Shown piece by piece: positions 24,705 through 35,455 of a stretch of DNA of 64,000 nt (its first letter is position 1; each line of letters begins with the position of its first letter). Source of the stretch: Eutypella sp. D-1 (taxonomy: Eukaryota; Ascomycota; Sordariomycetes; Xylariales; Diatrypaceae). The position numbers and the translations under genes were made by a program. Where the stretch lies: the NCBI GenBank assembly GCA_023313575.1, contig JAJTTP010000001.1, positions 1,054,001 to 1,118,000 of the forward strand, in the 5' to 3' direction. The notes under the pieces are model-generated. The model searched no databases. It saw nothing but the letters and a program-made list of their open reading frames with translations, and was not told where the DNA came from.

Positions 24705-25428
24705 TATTTTATTATTATTAACGTTATCGTTTTATTACGGCTTAAGTTAATTATTTAACTTTTTATAACCTTTATTAATAAATATTACTATTTAAATATA
24801 CGCGGCGGATTATTCCGAGCGTTTTTTTACCGGTAAAAGGTTATTCTTTTTTAAATATAAGTTTTTAATTTTTATTTTATTTAAGTTTTTTATTTTTCTT
24901 TTTAAAAATATTTTATTTTATTATAATTATAACATTTAATTTATTACTTAGTTTTTTATATTATATTAAGTAATATAAATCTTAATACCGTCTTATAAAA
25001 TATATCGGTAAATTTTTCATTTTAATTTTTATTATTTTAATATTTTTTAAATTTTTTAAATACATAATTTCTTTTATCCTATTATTGTTTAAATTATTTA
25101 TTAAAAGCATTTAACTTATTTTATATAATAATTTCGTTTTTAATTAAATTTTTAAATTTTCGATAAAACGTATTAATAAAAATTTATTATCGATTTAATT
25201 TATTTTAATAATAAATTATTTAAATTACGTAACGAACGTATAAATTACTTTTTTTTATTTAAAATTTAAAAATTATTACGTAACGGTTTAAGCTTTATCC
25301 GGATTTCCGTAATTAACTTTTACTTTTTTTACGAAAATTTTATACTTTTCGAAAAAACGTTTAATTTCGGTAATTTCTTTTTTTTTCCCTTTTTACGAAA
25401 ATATTTAAAATAAATTTAAATTATTAAG
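24705..25428 (-). pseudogene. gag: RIP-destroyed gag of element C
   Basis: Inverted match to the gag part of element A (about 16790-17390). The same capsid segments can be traced on the minus strand, for example around the decayed NPDK and FYR-GLK regions (about 25170-25310). Stops occur in all frames. It is bounded by solo LTRs on both sides. Confidence 0.75.
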
Positions 25429-25843
25429 TGTTATGGCCTGACTAGGCCAAGTGGGGCAGGCAACCTTATTCGTTAACGGTATTACCGGAAGAATAAAGGC
25501 ATAAGCCAGCCATACTTAATAAAGCCATAAGAAAAGCCATATATGGATCCGTTATAATCCATAAATCCAAAGGTATTAATTAAATCCGTTACGATCTAAA
25601 GATTTAATATAACCATATATTCCAATATTAGGAATAAAAAATATAAATAATATATAATTACGTTTATTACCTTTTTTTTAAATAGTTTTTAAACTTATTA
25701 ATTTATAATATAATTTAATTATTTAAAACACCTTTTTTTTTACTATTATTATATATAATTATTTATTACTTAAAACCTTTAGCATTCCTGCTAACATAAA
25801 CCCCTCGACTGGATTAATAGTTAGGAATAGACCGGCCGTTACA
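25429..25843 (+). repeat. Solo LTR, second subfamily, target duplication TTAAR
   Basis: 415-base plus-strand LTR (TGTTATGGCC...CCGTTACA) between TTAAG (25424-25428) and TTAAA (25844-25848). The one mismatch is a transition. It belongs to the same subfamily as 24286-24699 but is inverted. It separates leader and gag of element C. Confidence 0.82.
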
Positions 25844-26168
25844 TTAAATTATTTTTCCGGTAAAACATAAAATCATATTAAAGATTTTATTAGTTTCCGT
25901 AATTATTATATGGCATTATTAATATAAATAAATTACGGCTATAATAAAAAAAGGTTATATAAGGGTAATATTATTATAAAATCCGGGCTTTTTAAATTTA
26001 AATTTAATAAGTATAATTCCGTAAATTGCGGTTATAATCGTTATTTATTTAATTTATTCGATCTGTTTAAATAAGGAATTAATAATTTATTAAAAGTTTT
26101 GGCTTAAAAAAATATAATATCGGATATTATTTAAAATTAATAATATTATTAAATAAAAATTTATAACG

Positions 26169-26592
26169 TATAACGGCCGGTTTATTTTTAATTATTAATT
26201 TAATTAAAAAGTTTATATTAATAAAAATGTTAAAGGTTTTAAATAATAAATAATCACGTTTAATAATAAAAAAAAGGTATTTTAAATAATTAAATCATAT
26301 TATAAGTTAATAAATTTAAAAATTATTTAAAAAAAAGTAATAAATATAATTATATATTATTTATATTTTTTATTCTTAATATTAAAATATAATGTTAAAT
26401 GTTAAATTATTAAGATAACTAGGTTATTTAAGTTATTTAAAATTATTAAAATAGCTAAATTATTTAAGCTATCCTTTTTATTACGTGACCTAAATATGGC
26501 TTATTTTATTGTGGCTGTCCTTTCCAGTGCCGTGGTTAGGGATTGTTTGTGCTAATCCCACTTAGGCCTAATGACCTAACCAGGTTATAATA
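26169..26592 (-). repeat. 5' LTR of element C
   Basis: 424-base minus-strand LTR of the main subfamily. To its right the sequence changes to plus-strand integrase of element A, starting AGATA. Confidence 0.8.
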
Positions 26593-27670
26593 AGATATTA
26601 TAATTAAAAAAGGTTAAAAGGATTAACTTTTTCGGAAAAAGATATGGTTTATTTAGTTATAAAAAATATTACGATAAAACGATTTAATAAAAAACTTAAT
26701 TATAAATATATCGGACCGTATTTAATTATTAAATAAATATTAAAAAATAATTATAAATTGGATTTATTATTAAAAGTTATAATTTATTTAATCTTTTATA
26801 TTTTTATATTTAAAAACGTAACGGATATAAATATTATAAAGGTAAAATAAAATAATATCGAAATAAAAATAAATAAATACAAAATAGAAAAAATTTTAAA
26901 TATATAAATAAAAAGTAAACGAATAAAATATAAGGTTAAATAAAAAGGATATAATAACTTCGAAAATATATAAAAACTTATTAATTATTTAATAAACATT
27001 TAACGCGTTTTAAAAATTTTTTATTAACGCCGACGGAAACGTTAATAAAAATAATATTTTAATTAAAATTACCCCATATATTTATTTTAAATTAATTAAA
27101 ATCCGAAATAACCTTAAGATTTATAAACGTTTTAACGGACCTTATAAAACGCATATTTTCCGCCTGATACTTTTTTTTTTTTAATCTTTTTAAATTATCG
27201 ATATTATAAAATACCGTTTTTATTATTTCTTTATATTATATACGCTTTTAACGACGAAAACGGCGGAATTTTACGTTAATTACGTTAATTTTTTTTATAA
27301 CTTTAAGTTTTAATTTTAATTTTCGATATTAAAATATAACTTTTTATAATTATTCCGGATTAAACCCGGATACGTTATATTAATTTCGGTTATAATAAAT
27401 ATATAATAAGTAATAAAAAAGATTTAAATTAAAAACTTTATATTTTAATTAATAATATTCGTAATAAAAATAAGGTATTATATTAACCGGATCGGATAAT
27501 AAAATTACTATAAAAGAAATTACGTTAAAAAGTTTTACGTTAAAATAAAAATATTACGCGTTTAAAAATCGATTTATTAATACGATTAAATATAATAAAA
27601 AATATTTATAATAAAGGAGGAATAAAAATAATAGGGTTTAAAGATAAAAACCTTAAAAAAGGAGAAATTA
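26593..27670 (+). pseudogene. pol: Integrase C-terminus and 3' region of element A
   Basis: Plus-strand remnant matching, inverted, the sequence at about 19350-20460. The integrase C-terminal segment NKKLNYKYIGPYLII is readable near 26675-26730. After about 26990 it becomes the non-coding 3' region before the 3' LTR. Confidence 0.78.
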
Positions 27671-28095
27671 TATTATAACCTGGTTAAATTATTAGGTTTA
27701 AATAAGATTAATATAAATAATCTTTAATTACGGCATTAAAAAAATAATTACGATAAAATAAGCTATATTTAAGTTATATATTAAGGAGGATAATTAAAAT
27801 AATTAATTATTTTAATAATTTAAAATAATTAAAATAACCAGTTATTTTAACCATTTAATATTTAATATTATATTCCGGTATTAAGAATAAAAGATATAAA
27901 TAATATATAATTACGTTTATTACCATTTTTTTAAATAGTTTTTAAACTTATTAACTTATAATATAATTTAATTACTTAAAGCAATTTTTTTTTACTATTA
28001 CTAAACGTAATTATTTATTATTTAAAACCCCTAGCACCCTTGTTAATATAAACCCCTCGATTAGATTAATAGTTAGGAATAAACCAGCCGTTATA
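27671..28095 (+). repeat. 3' LTR of element A
   Basis: 425-base plus-strand LTR ending CCGTTATA, followed by AGTTA, the same five bases that precede the 5' LTR at 16033. Confidence 0.85.
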
Positions 28096-28100
28096 AGTTA

Positions 28101-28395
28101 TATTATAAGCTAATAAATTTAAAAATATTTAAAAAAATGGTAATAAACGTAATTATATATTATTTATATCCTTTATTTTTAATACCGGAATATAATATTA
28201 AATATTAAATCGTTAAGATAACTGGGTTATTTAAGCTATTTAAAATTATTAAAATAGCTGGGCTATCCAGGTTATCTTTTTTATTACATAACTTAAGTAT
28301 GGCTTATTTTATCGTAGCTGTCCTTTTTAATGCTATGGTCAGGGATTGTTTATGCTAATCCTGTTTAAACCTAATGACCTAACCAGGTTATAATA
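28101..28395 (-). repeat. LTR copy Z, second part
   Basis: Continuation of the minus-strand LTR that begins at 15900. It ends with GGTTATAATA and is followed by TGTAT, which pairs with CGTAT before 15900. Confidence 0.8.
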
Positions 28396-28760
28396 TGTAT
28401 ACGTTAAGTTTTAATACGTAATAAAAAATAATTAAATATTACGGTTAAAAATAAAAATAAGCCGTATATTAATAATTTATAAAAACCTTTTAAACGTTAT
28501 AATAAGTATCGAATCGTATTATTATAAACCGGTACTTATAAATAATAAAAAAACGGTTAAGTAAATGTTTTATCGGTAAATTTCGCGCGTTATTATACGG
28601 CCGGTTAAACGTTTTATTTAAATATTAAATTTTATTAATTAAAAATAAAAATGTTTTTACCGTTTATTAAGGCTTAAATAAATATTAGCTGCTTATTATA
28701 TAAGGTTATATATTAAAAATAACGGCCGGCCTTAACGCCGTATTAATAATGGATACGCTA
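28396..28760. repeat. Older AT-rich decayed repeat, right part
   Basis: TA-rich, gene-free sequence, probably continuous with 15356-15899 before the LTR family inserted. Composition returns to normal at about 28760. Confidence 0.5.
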
Positions 28761-29036
28761 AGGAAAAAGATGTAGGAAGGAGGTATTAAATACCGTATAG
28801 CATTAAAAAAAATACATAAACCAGTACTCCTATTCCTACGAAAGTATGTAAGGAGAGTTGCTAATGCTAACATAAAGTAAAAAGGTAACAGCAGCTCGTA
28901 GGTTATGTAGAACTTAGGGTATTAAATTAGAATATATGTTTCTTTTAAAAATCTCGAGAAGCCACTTAAAAAACACATCAGCAAAGTGTTGCTGGATGGA
29001 AATTGGGTTGAGTATGAGAAGTAACAAAAAGCGAAT

Positions 29037-29044
29037 TATAAAAA
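29037..29044 (+). promoter_or_regulatory. Possible TATA box of the FAD monooxygenase gene
   Basis: TATAAAAA about 108 bases upstream of the start codon at 29152. Position and sequence are the only support. Confidence 0.35.
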
Positions 29045-29151
29045 GCATTATATGGCGTAGAATCAGCTACTAAGACCGGCAGTGCCAATATTTTACGCTG
29101 TCCCCCTCCGACGTTTGCATACTAAACCCCTTTTCTACGACTTCCGGCAAG

Positions 29152-30550
29152 ATGCTCACCGTCATCATTGTCGGCGGTAGCTTAGCAGGCCTTAGTACGG
29201 CTATCGCCCTAGCGAGAACTGGGCACCGAGTTACCGTGCTTGAAGCCCGCGAGGAATTTACCGAGGTGATTCTAATATTATACCCATTTGAGCCCACTAC
29301 GACATGCTAATTTCAATGAATCACATCGCGTAGTTGGGTGCCGGGATTCAGATGCCCCCTAATTCGACTAGGATCATGCGCGATTGGGGCTTATTGGACC
29401 GTATACAAGCCAGGGCGACAGTTCCCGAAGCTATGGTCTTGAGGTCCTACCGCGATGGTCAAGTTCTACACTCGCACCAGCTGGGCCACAGGATGGAGGA
29501 GACATTTGGATCGCCATATTTTCTCATACATCGAAAGGAGATTCTTCAGATTCTCGTTACCTATGCCCGCCAGCTGCGGGTGCATTTGAAAGTTAACAGT
29601 CCAGTCACTGAGATCAACTTCTCAGAACCGTCTGTAACAACCGCAGGGGGCGAAACCCTGACGGCGGATTTAATCGTCGTTGCCGACGGCGAACACAGTT
29701 TTTGCAGAGGCGCAATTCTGAACCAGCGCATACGTCCACAGCCGACGGGTAAACTAGTGTACCGGCTTACGGTTGATCCGGACGTCGTCCGCCAAGATCC
29801 CGCTCTGCGCCATCTTGTCAGTTCGCCATCATGCATTACCGGCTGGATCGGACCGAGGTCCCACGTCGTCGTGTACGAGATTCCGTTCAGCGGCATCCTC
29901 AATGTCGCCATTACATGTCCCGACCCGGTCCAAGACAGGGTCCAGTACGGTCCCCGAGACGCGGGCCTGGAGGAGCTGGAGAGCCACTTCAGCGGCTGGG
30001 ACCCGCTGCTTCTGAAACTTCTTCGCTTGGCTACTCGGGCGAGCTTCTGGACACTCCTCCAACTGCCGGGAGAGAACCGGACGTGGGTAGACGGTACGCG
30101 CCAGAGGACGGTCCTGGTCGGTGATGCCGCGCATGCCATGACGCCTTATCTGTAAGTGCATCGATGGAGTCCATACATACATATACAAAATAGCCATCGA
30201 TACACTAACCACGAAAGGGGGCTTGCTGCAGTGCTCAGGGAGCAGCGCAAGCGATAGAGGACGGCGCTTTTCTCGGGCTCCTGTTCTCCCGGGTTGACGC
30301 ACCAGAGGAGATCCCGAACCAGCTCGCTAGGTTCTGTGAGCGCCGGGGACCGAGGAGCCTGGCGGTGAGGGCAATGGCTTGGGAGGCCGGCAGGACACTG
30401 GAGATGGAGGATGGACCGGGGCAGGTCGAACGCGATCGTCGCATGCGAGAGGATGAAGCGCGCGCGGGGTTCCCCAATGCGCACGCGGACCCAGACATAC
30501 AGCGCTTTTTATTCCGACATAATGTTGAAGAAGACGTCGGAAGCCTCTGA
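29152..30550 (+). CDS. FAD-dependent monooxygenase (salicylate-hydroxylase-like)
   Basis: Three exons (29152-29265, 29334-30151, 30232-30550) give 416 residues. These flavoproteins use NAD(P)H and oxygen to hydroxylate or epoxidise aromatic or prenyl substrates. The N-terminal FAD fold has GGSLAG (residues 8-13) followed by an acidic strand end (VLEAREE). The DG motif is VADGEHS (D156). The GD motif is VGDAAHAMTPYL (D302), followed by AQGAAQAIEDG. The first donor (GTGATT) is weak, but it joins FTE to LGAGIQMPPN as expected. Relatives act in meroterpenoid and other pathways. It lies 14.5 kb from the prenyltransferase, on the same strand, with only the retrotransposon nest between, so I infer a shared cluster. 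Confidence 0.92.
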
Positions 30551-31524
30551 GGTGGTGATATGGACTAATAGTGGTGGGTAATATATTGTAGAAGATTCAT
30601 ATCGCCTTTCCGCTAAAACAAACTTTAAGAGGCTTCATACGTGGAGCCTGGACCGCTGCCATAAGTCTTCTTTTGAGCAAGCTCCCTCTGGCATTCATTG
30701 TTCTCTTATAATACGTAAATTCATCATATGTTAGTTTTGCAGATTGTGATTATACAGTGGTTAATTGTTATCTCCTCGGCGTTTTGAGGATGACTTTCAA
30801 ATAATAGGTGGGAGGAATAGGGGTGAATAGGGCTACAAAGCCCCACTAAGTAAGTAGGTAGTTAAGCAGTTAACCGATTAAATAACATACCTAAGTAGTT
30901 GCTACGAATAAAAACAGAAGGTGGTGTGGGTCGGCAGAACTGATAAGGCCTGATAAGGCCAAAATAGCCCTTGAGTAGGAAACAGGCTAAAAGCCACATT
31001 ACCACCTCCTGCTTGACTGCCCAGCCGAATAGGGATGTGTTAGTGCGCTATTAGTGCCCTAACTTCCTGCAACTAACCCGAGGACAGCTTGGAACTCACC
31101 AAAGGTAACCTATCCAGGTGCTGGGCCAGGCTGAAACCTTGCTGTTTCTAGGTACTTAGTTACTTAAGCTAGGCATGTAGTTGACTACAATTCATGTATA
31201 CTTGTCATAATTGTAAGGTTGTTACAGGGCTACCTAGAGCTTCAGGTATCTTCTGGAATAACCCAACTCCTTTACAAACACTACCTATACTTTACTTAGT
31301 ATTCACATTTATATCTATCCCTCTTTCACGATTCCGTATGAGAAGACTACAAAACAACTATCCCCATAACTACCTACCCTACCTACCTCATGATTTGGAA
31401 GGATCTCTCTGTTCTTACCCGGCCGCTAAGAAGAGAAATCACCTAACCACCTGGAACCTATAATAATAACAATAGCAGCGACAGCGACAGCTACAGCTAC
31501 AGTAACAATTGCGACTCACCAAAG
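30551..31524. other. intergenic, TAGGTA/TACCTA-rich
   Basis: No gene is seen. The stretch is rich in TAGGTA, TACCTA and AAGTAAGTAGG motifs (for example 30845-30900 and 31140-31190). CAGCGACAG and CAGCTACAG triplet-like repeats (31470-31500) probably lie in the leader of the next gene. Confidence 0.5.
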
Positions 31525-32593
31525 ATGGTAACAGTCCTCATTCCATATGCTTCCTATGCCTCCTATGTCTCCCATGCCTCTTCAGGCGACTCGCGACTAA
31601 CTAAAGCATCACTATTTGGAACAAAAAATAGAATACACAATTCAACTCCGCGCTCAAGCAATCGACCTCCCTAAAGCGGGACCTCACGAACCTCTCCTCG
31701 ACCGATGCGCCGCCGACGCCCGCGGCGCTGGGCTCCGTCTCGGCGTCTCTGACGGCCTTCTCCCGGACCCTCGACGAGTACACGTCGCTGGCGCGGCAGG
31801 AGTTGAACCCGGCGAAGCAGGAGAAGGCCAACGAGCGCATTCGCAACTTCCGCACCGAGCTCTCCGACCTGCGCGCCCAGTTCGACGCCCTGAAGCAGGC
31901 CCGCGAGGACGCCCAGCACGCCTCCAACCGCTCCGAGCTCCTCGGCCGCCGCCCCTTCACCACCTCTACCCCGGAGAATCCTTACGCCAATGCCGCTGCC
32001 GCCGCCAGTACGAGTAGTCCGTCCTCCTCTGGTGTCCCCACGAATCGATATGGCAGTGGTGGCGTTGTTAGCGGTGGTCAGCTGCATATGGGTAGCGATG
32101 ATTATACCCGCGAGTCGCATGCCTTGAGGGAGCAAACCTTTTTCTCGCAGACAAATAGTGCTTTGGATGATTATATCGCGAGGTGAGTTTTGTGCCGATC
32201 CAGAACACCTGTGGGATATAGAGCGGAAGGGGAGGGGGGTGCGGAGGACGAGTATGCGCCGAAAGTCCTTCCTCTAGCTCTCTGAAGACCCCCACAACAG
32301 CCCTTGTCCTTACAGCCCCCTAGACATGACCCTAGGCATGAAAACACGCTGACTTGGAGGAAATTCGCGACAATACACACAGAGGTCAGGCCGTGCTCGG
32401 AGACCTGGGCGCCCAGCGCGACATGCTCAAGAACACGCAGAAGAAGATGTACAGCGTGGCCAACACGCTCGGCGTCAGCGGCGACACCATACGCATGATC
32501 GAGCGCCGCGCCAAGCAGGACAAGTGGATCTTCTGGGCCGGCGTCGTCGTCTTCTTCCTCTTCTGCTGGCTGTGCCTGCACTTCTTGCGGTGA
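31525..32593 (+). CDS. bos1: Golgi SNARE Bos1 (ER-Golgi transport Qb-SNARE)
   Basis: Bos1 is a tail-anchored SNARE that drives fusion of ER-derived vesicles with the Golgi. The model has three exons: 31525-31527 (only ATG), 31632-32182 and 32383-32593, giving 254 residues. The second exon begins NTQFNSALKQSTSLKRDL, which needs a start codon upstream, and the only ATG directly followed by GT nearby is at 31525. Further family signs are the ELLGRRP...TPENPY segment, the SNARE helix with GDLGAQRDML (the central Gln layer) and the C-terminal membrane anchor WIFWAGVVVFFLFCWLCLHF. The protein continues to a normal end. Introns are 104 and 200 bases with GT-AG ends. The second acceptor could be a few codons upstream. 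Confidence 0.9.
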
Positions 32594-33841
32594 AAGATTT
32601 GATTGAGGTGGGCCAGACACGAGTTCCCGAGAGTGGATCTTATAAATAGGGGGAAAGAGAGGATGTCATCGGGACGGAAAACAAAAAAAGCAGGGAAGGT
32701 TCTTTTGGGGGTAGGAGGCATGGTTTGGGAAACACGGAGTCGGGTCTGCTGCATGAACCTCACGCACGCACGTTTGGAACGGATTCGGCGATAATCTGTT
32801 GCCTTTGGTTTTATTTTTTTCTTGCAGCGAGGCGTTCTGGTGTTCTTTTCATTCTTTGGAAATCGAGTAGTTGATATTGCTATACCTAAAATCGAGGCCT
32901 CATGGTCCTGTCCTCTGTACGTCATGTCATAGTTCTGCCTATTTATGTGCTCATAGATCGTTTGTCTGCCTCCCCCCTTTTTGGATTGCTCGATACGCGG
33001 CGCAACGTACCTAGCGAGACTCGACGCGTCGGGAAGACAGCGAGTGTCGTCTTCGAAGACCGTGTCTCCAAAGACTGGGTCTGGGTCTATAGCTTTTCTC
33101 TCACAGATGCTTCAGGCATTTCTCTGGATGAAGAGGAAGCCTGGTGTTCGCATGGTCCCTTGAAGAAAGCCAGACCTCTAGCTAGACATCACGAGTGCTT
33201 TTATGCGTTCGTAAAAATGCGTAGCCAGATCTCTGGTCGCTGAATATGCATTATGAAGGGAGGGGGCGAAAACGACGACAGCGCTATGATCTATACAAAT
33301 ACATCAAGACATGCTTGTTTTTCGTTTCTGCCCTTTCTTTTTTAATCGTTCTCGGAGAGAACAGCCGTAAGTTCGTTATGTCCAACCCAACCCCATTCCT
33401 TGTCCTTTACCCTAACAATCCCCTATGCCCCCATGTTATAACCCAAGGTTACCCCAAAAAATCGCCCGCTGTGGTGGGTATGTCCGAAACACCTAACAGA
33501 GTGGTATCATCCGTGCCCCCATCCATCGTATCAAAATGAAAATGAAAAAGTACCGTCATAGATTTCCAGTCCAACCTGCTTGTCTGCCCGTCCGTCCCTT
33601 CCCACTTTGGTCGAGGTGATGTGGTCAAAGGGGGAAGAGGTAACCGTCCAGCCGTCCGTCCGTCCCATCCGTATCAACTCCATGAAGCCCACCCCGTGTT
33701 CCCAAGCCCAAATCATGATTCCATCCCACCCCACTCATAAGCCAAAAAAAATTGCCATGAGCCATACCCTCCACTCCGAACCCGGCCGTAGTTATTTTCG
33801 AGAGCGCTCCTAGCCCCAGCCTCAGCCTCAATAAATCGTTT
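32594..33841. other. intergenic between convergent genes
   Basis: Holds the 3' ends of bos1 (from the left) and of the DUF7703 gene (from the right). Open frames up to 113 codons have no recognisable motif. TCCGTCCGTCC-type repeats occur near 33590-33665. Confidence 0.5.
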
Positions 33842-35455
33842 TTATGTCCTCGCACGCGAATCCCGGGCCGGCACGCCCAGGCTTCCGTGTTGCCCGTCAG
33901 CCTCCCCCAAGATCGGGGACTGGCTCTCGTGGCTGCGCGACCGCGACGCGTTGTTCGGCCTGTCCAGTTGGCCGAGCCAGACGGCATCACTATCGTCCGC
34001 TCCTCTCCCGCTGACCCCGCCAACCCCGCCACTGCCGCCGGTACCTTGGGACCGCATCCTCGGACGGCGCGTCCAAATCGCCATCCCGCTGTCCGTCCTA
34101 CTACTCGCACTTTGCTGTTGCTGTTGCTGCTGGTGCTGGAGCCGCAGCTGCTGGCCGGAGCCGCCCGCGAGACCGAGGTCATAGGCATTATTGTTATCAT
34201 TGTAGAAGCCGCTACCGCCGCCGCCGCCGCCGCCACTGCTGGCGCTACTGCGCTCGCCGCGAATACTACGGATGAGGCGGTTGAGGATGGCGAACTCGGC
34301 CTTGAGCTTGATGCCGTAGACGCAGGGCTTGAAGGCGCCCTGGAGGTAGAAGAGGCCGGCGGACTGGATGCCGAGCAAGACCGCATCCAGGACGATGATC
34401 AGCACGTTCGTGTAGATCAGGTGGCGCAGGACCTCGTTGGTATCGCTGCGCGCCGTCGACGATAACGTCAACGAGGACGGCGTCGCGGCCGTGGTGCCGG
34501 TGGAGTACGGCTTGTGCAGCAGCGAGCTGTCGCGCAGGAATTTCCGCGCCTGCCAGATGTACAGGATGCTCAGCGCCGTCTCCTGCACGAAGAACACGAT
34601 CAGCTGCAGCCGGTCCCAGATCGTGTTGATGTGCAGCAGGTTCGGGTTGAAGTCGGTCGCTTGCTATCGCATCCGTCAGCAAGGTGGGACTTCCTGTTTT
34701 TCAGGGGGTGGGTGGGGCGGATATCAATCATGGAGGGGGGGGGGGCTGGGTAGTTTAGGTGTTTGGGTAGGGTATGGGGTGCATGGCTCCATCGTGGAGA
34801 TGGGTCGGCTAGGCGAAGTACTAAAAACCAACTACATGTGCATACTACAATGTAGGTAGTGTAAAGGCCAGACCTTGACTCCACGGTCCGCCGACTCTCC
34901 CAACTACATCCCCTTTCTCCACCTGGCAAATTGATTGCTAGATGCGTCACAGCAGGGGATCACAAAAAAACCAATGACCTCCAGTGCACTGGCATTGAAT
35001 GAGAGGAAATGAGAAGGCGCGCGGGGGGGGGGGGGAGAAAGACTCACAGCAAGAAGCCCGATGACGATGGTGGGCACGGTGAAGACGACGGAGGTGAAGA
35101 GCAGGACGAATTTGATATAGCGGAGGGCGGTCTCGCCGTGCATGATGAGGTGGAGGCGGGAGTAGAGGACCCAGCTCTGGGGCACGACCATGATAGCCCA
35201 GGTGAGGTAGATGAGGGTGATGGAGCCGCGGAGGTTGGTCCAGACGCCGAAGTCCGCGAGGATGATGAACAGCGGCTGCAGCACGACGCCCCAGGACCCC
35301 AGCGCGCACGCCCAGAAGTACAAGCCCCGCCGCCGCTTGAACAGCAGGAACAGCGACGTGTTGATCTCCGCCCCGATGTACCACGAGATGCCCGCGAACG
35401 CGCTCATCGTCATGGACATCGGCAGGTCCTTCCGGATGTCGGGGATGTCGCCCAT
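33842..35455 (-). CDS. DUF7703-type integral membrane protein
   Basis: Two exons (35455-35048 and 34663-33842), joined in phase across a 384-base intron, give 409 residues. Seven or so hydrophobic segments lie in residues 15-250. The runs AFAGISWYIGAEIN, QSWVLYSRLHL and FFVQETALSILYIWQA match my memory of the fungal family DUF7703, whose function is unknown. The C-terminal 150 residues are polar and low complexity, with a Gly run, a run of seven Gln and many Ser, and are probably cytosolic and disordered. The intron contains a long C run on the coding strand. The start ATGGGCGAC is the first in frame. Confidence 0.85.

Larger units (their letters stand above)
18921..26592 (-). mobile_element. 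Ty3/gypsy retrotransposon C (near full length, RIP-mutated)
   Basis: Reading from high to low coordinates: 5' LTR (26169-26592), leader (25844-26168), gag (25428-24705), protease/RT/RNase H/integrase (24280 to about 20090), 3' region, and 3' LTR (18921-19349). Two solo LTRs have inserted into it. The order gag-PR-RT-RH-IN is that of Ty3/gypsy elements. No open frame survives. The flanks TCTGT (left) and AGATA (right) differ, so its ends are probably not from one insertion event. Confidence 0.85.
16033..28095 (+). mobile_element. Ty3/gypsy retrotransposon A (outer, RIP-mutated, with nested insertions)
   Basis: Element A has a plus-strand LTR at each end (16033-16455 and 27671-28095) and an exact 5-base target duplication, AGTTA, at 16028-16032 and 28096-28100. 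Its own sequence is only 16033-17389 (5' LTR, leader, gag) and 26593-28095 (integrase end, 3' region, 3' LTR). The protease, reverse transcriptase and RNase H part is absent. Everything between is minus-strand copies of the same family. All frames are destroyed by dense transitions that leave TA-rich sequence, the pattern expected of RIP. Confidence 0.85.

Noticed and set aside
24286..25843. A transposon of about 1.5 kb with 415-base inverted repeats around a gag-like centre
   Set aside because: Each repeat has its own five-base duplication (GTATT and TTAAR), so they are two separate solo LTR insertions. The centre is ordinary gag of element C.
33887..34465. A 192-codon plus-strand frame opposite the DUF7703 gene
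   Set aside because: It is the complement of the low-complexity tail of the DUF7703 protein and has no independent features.
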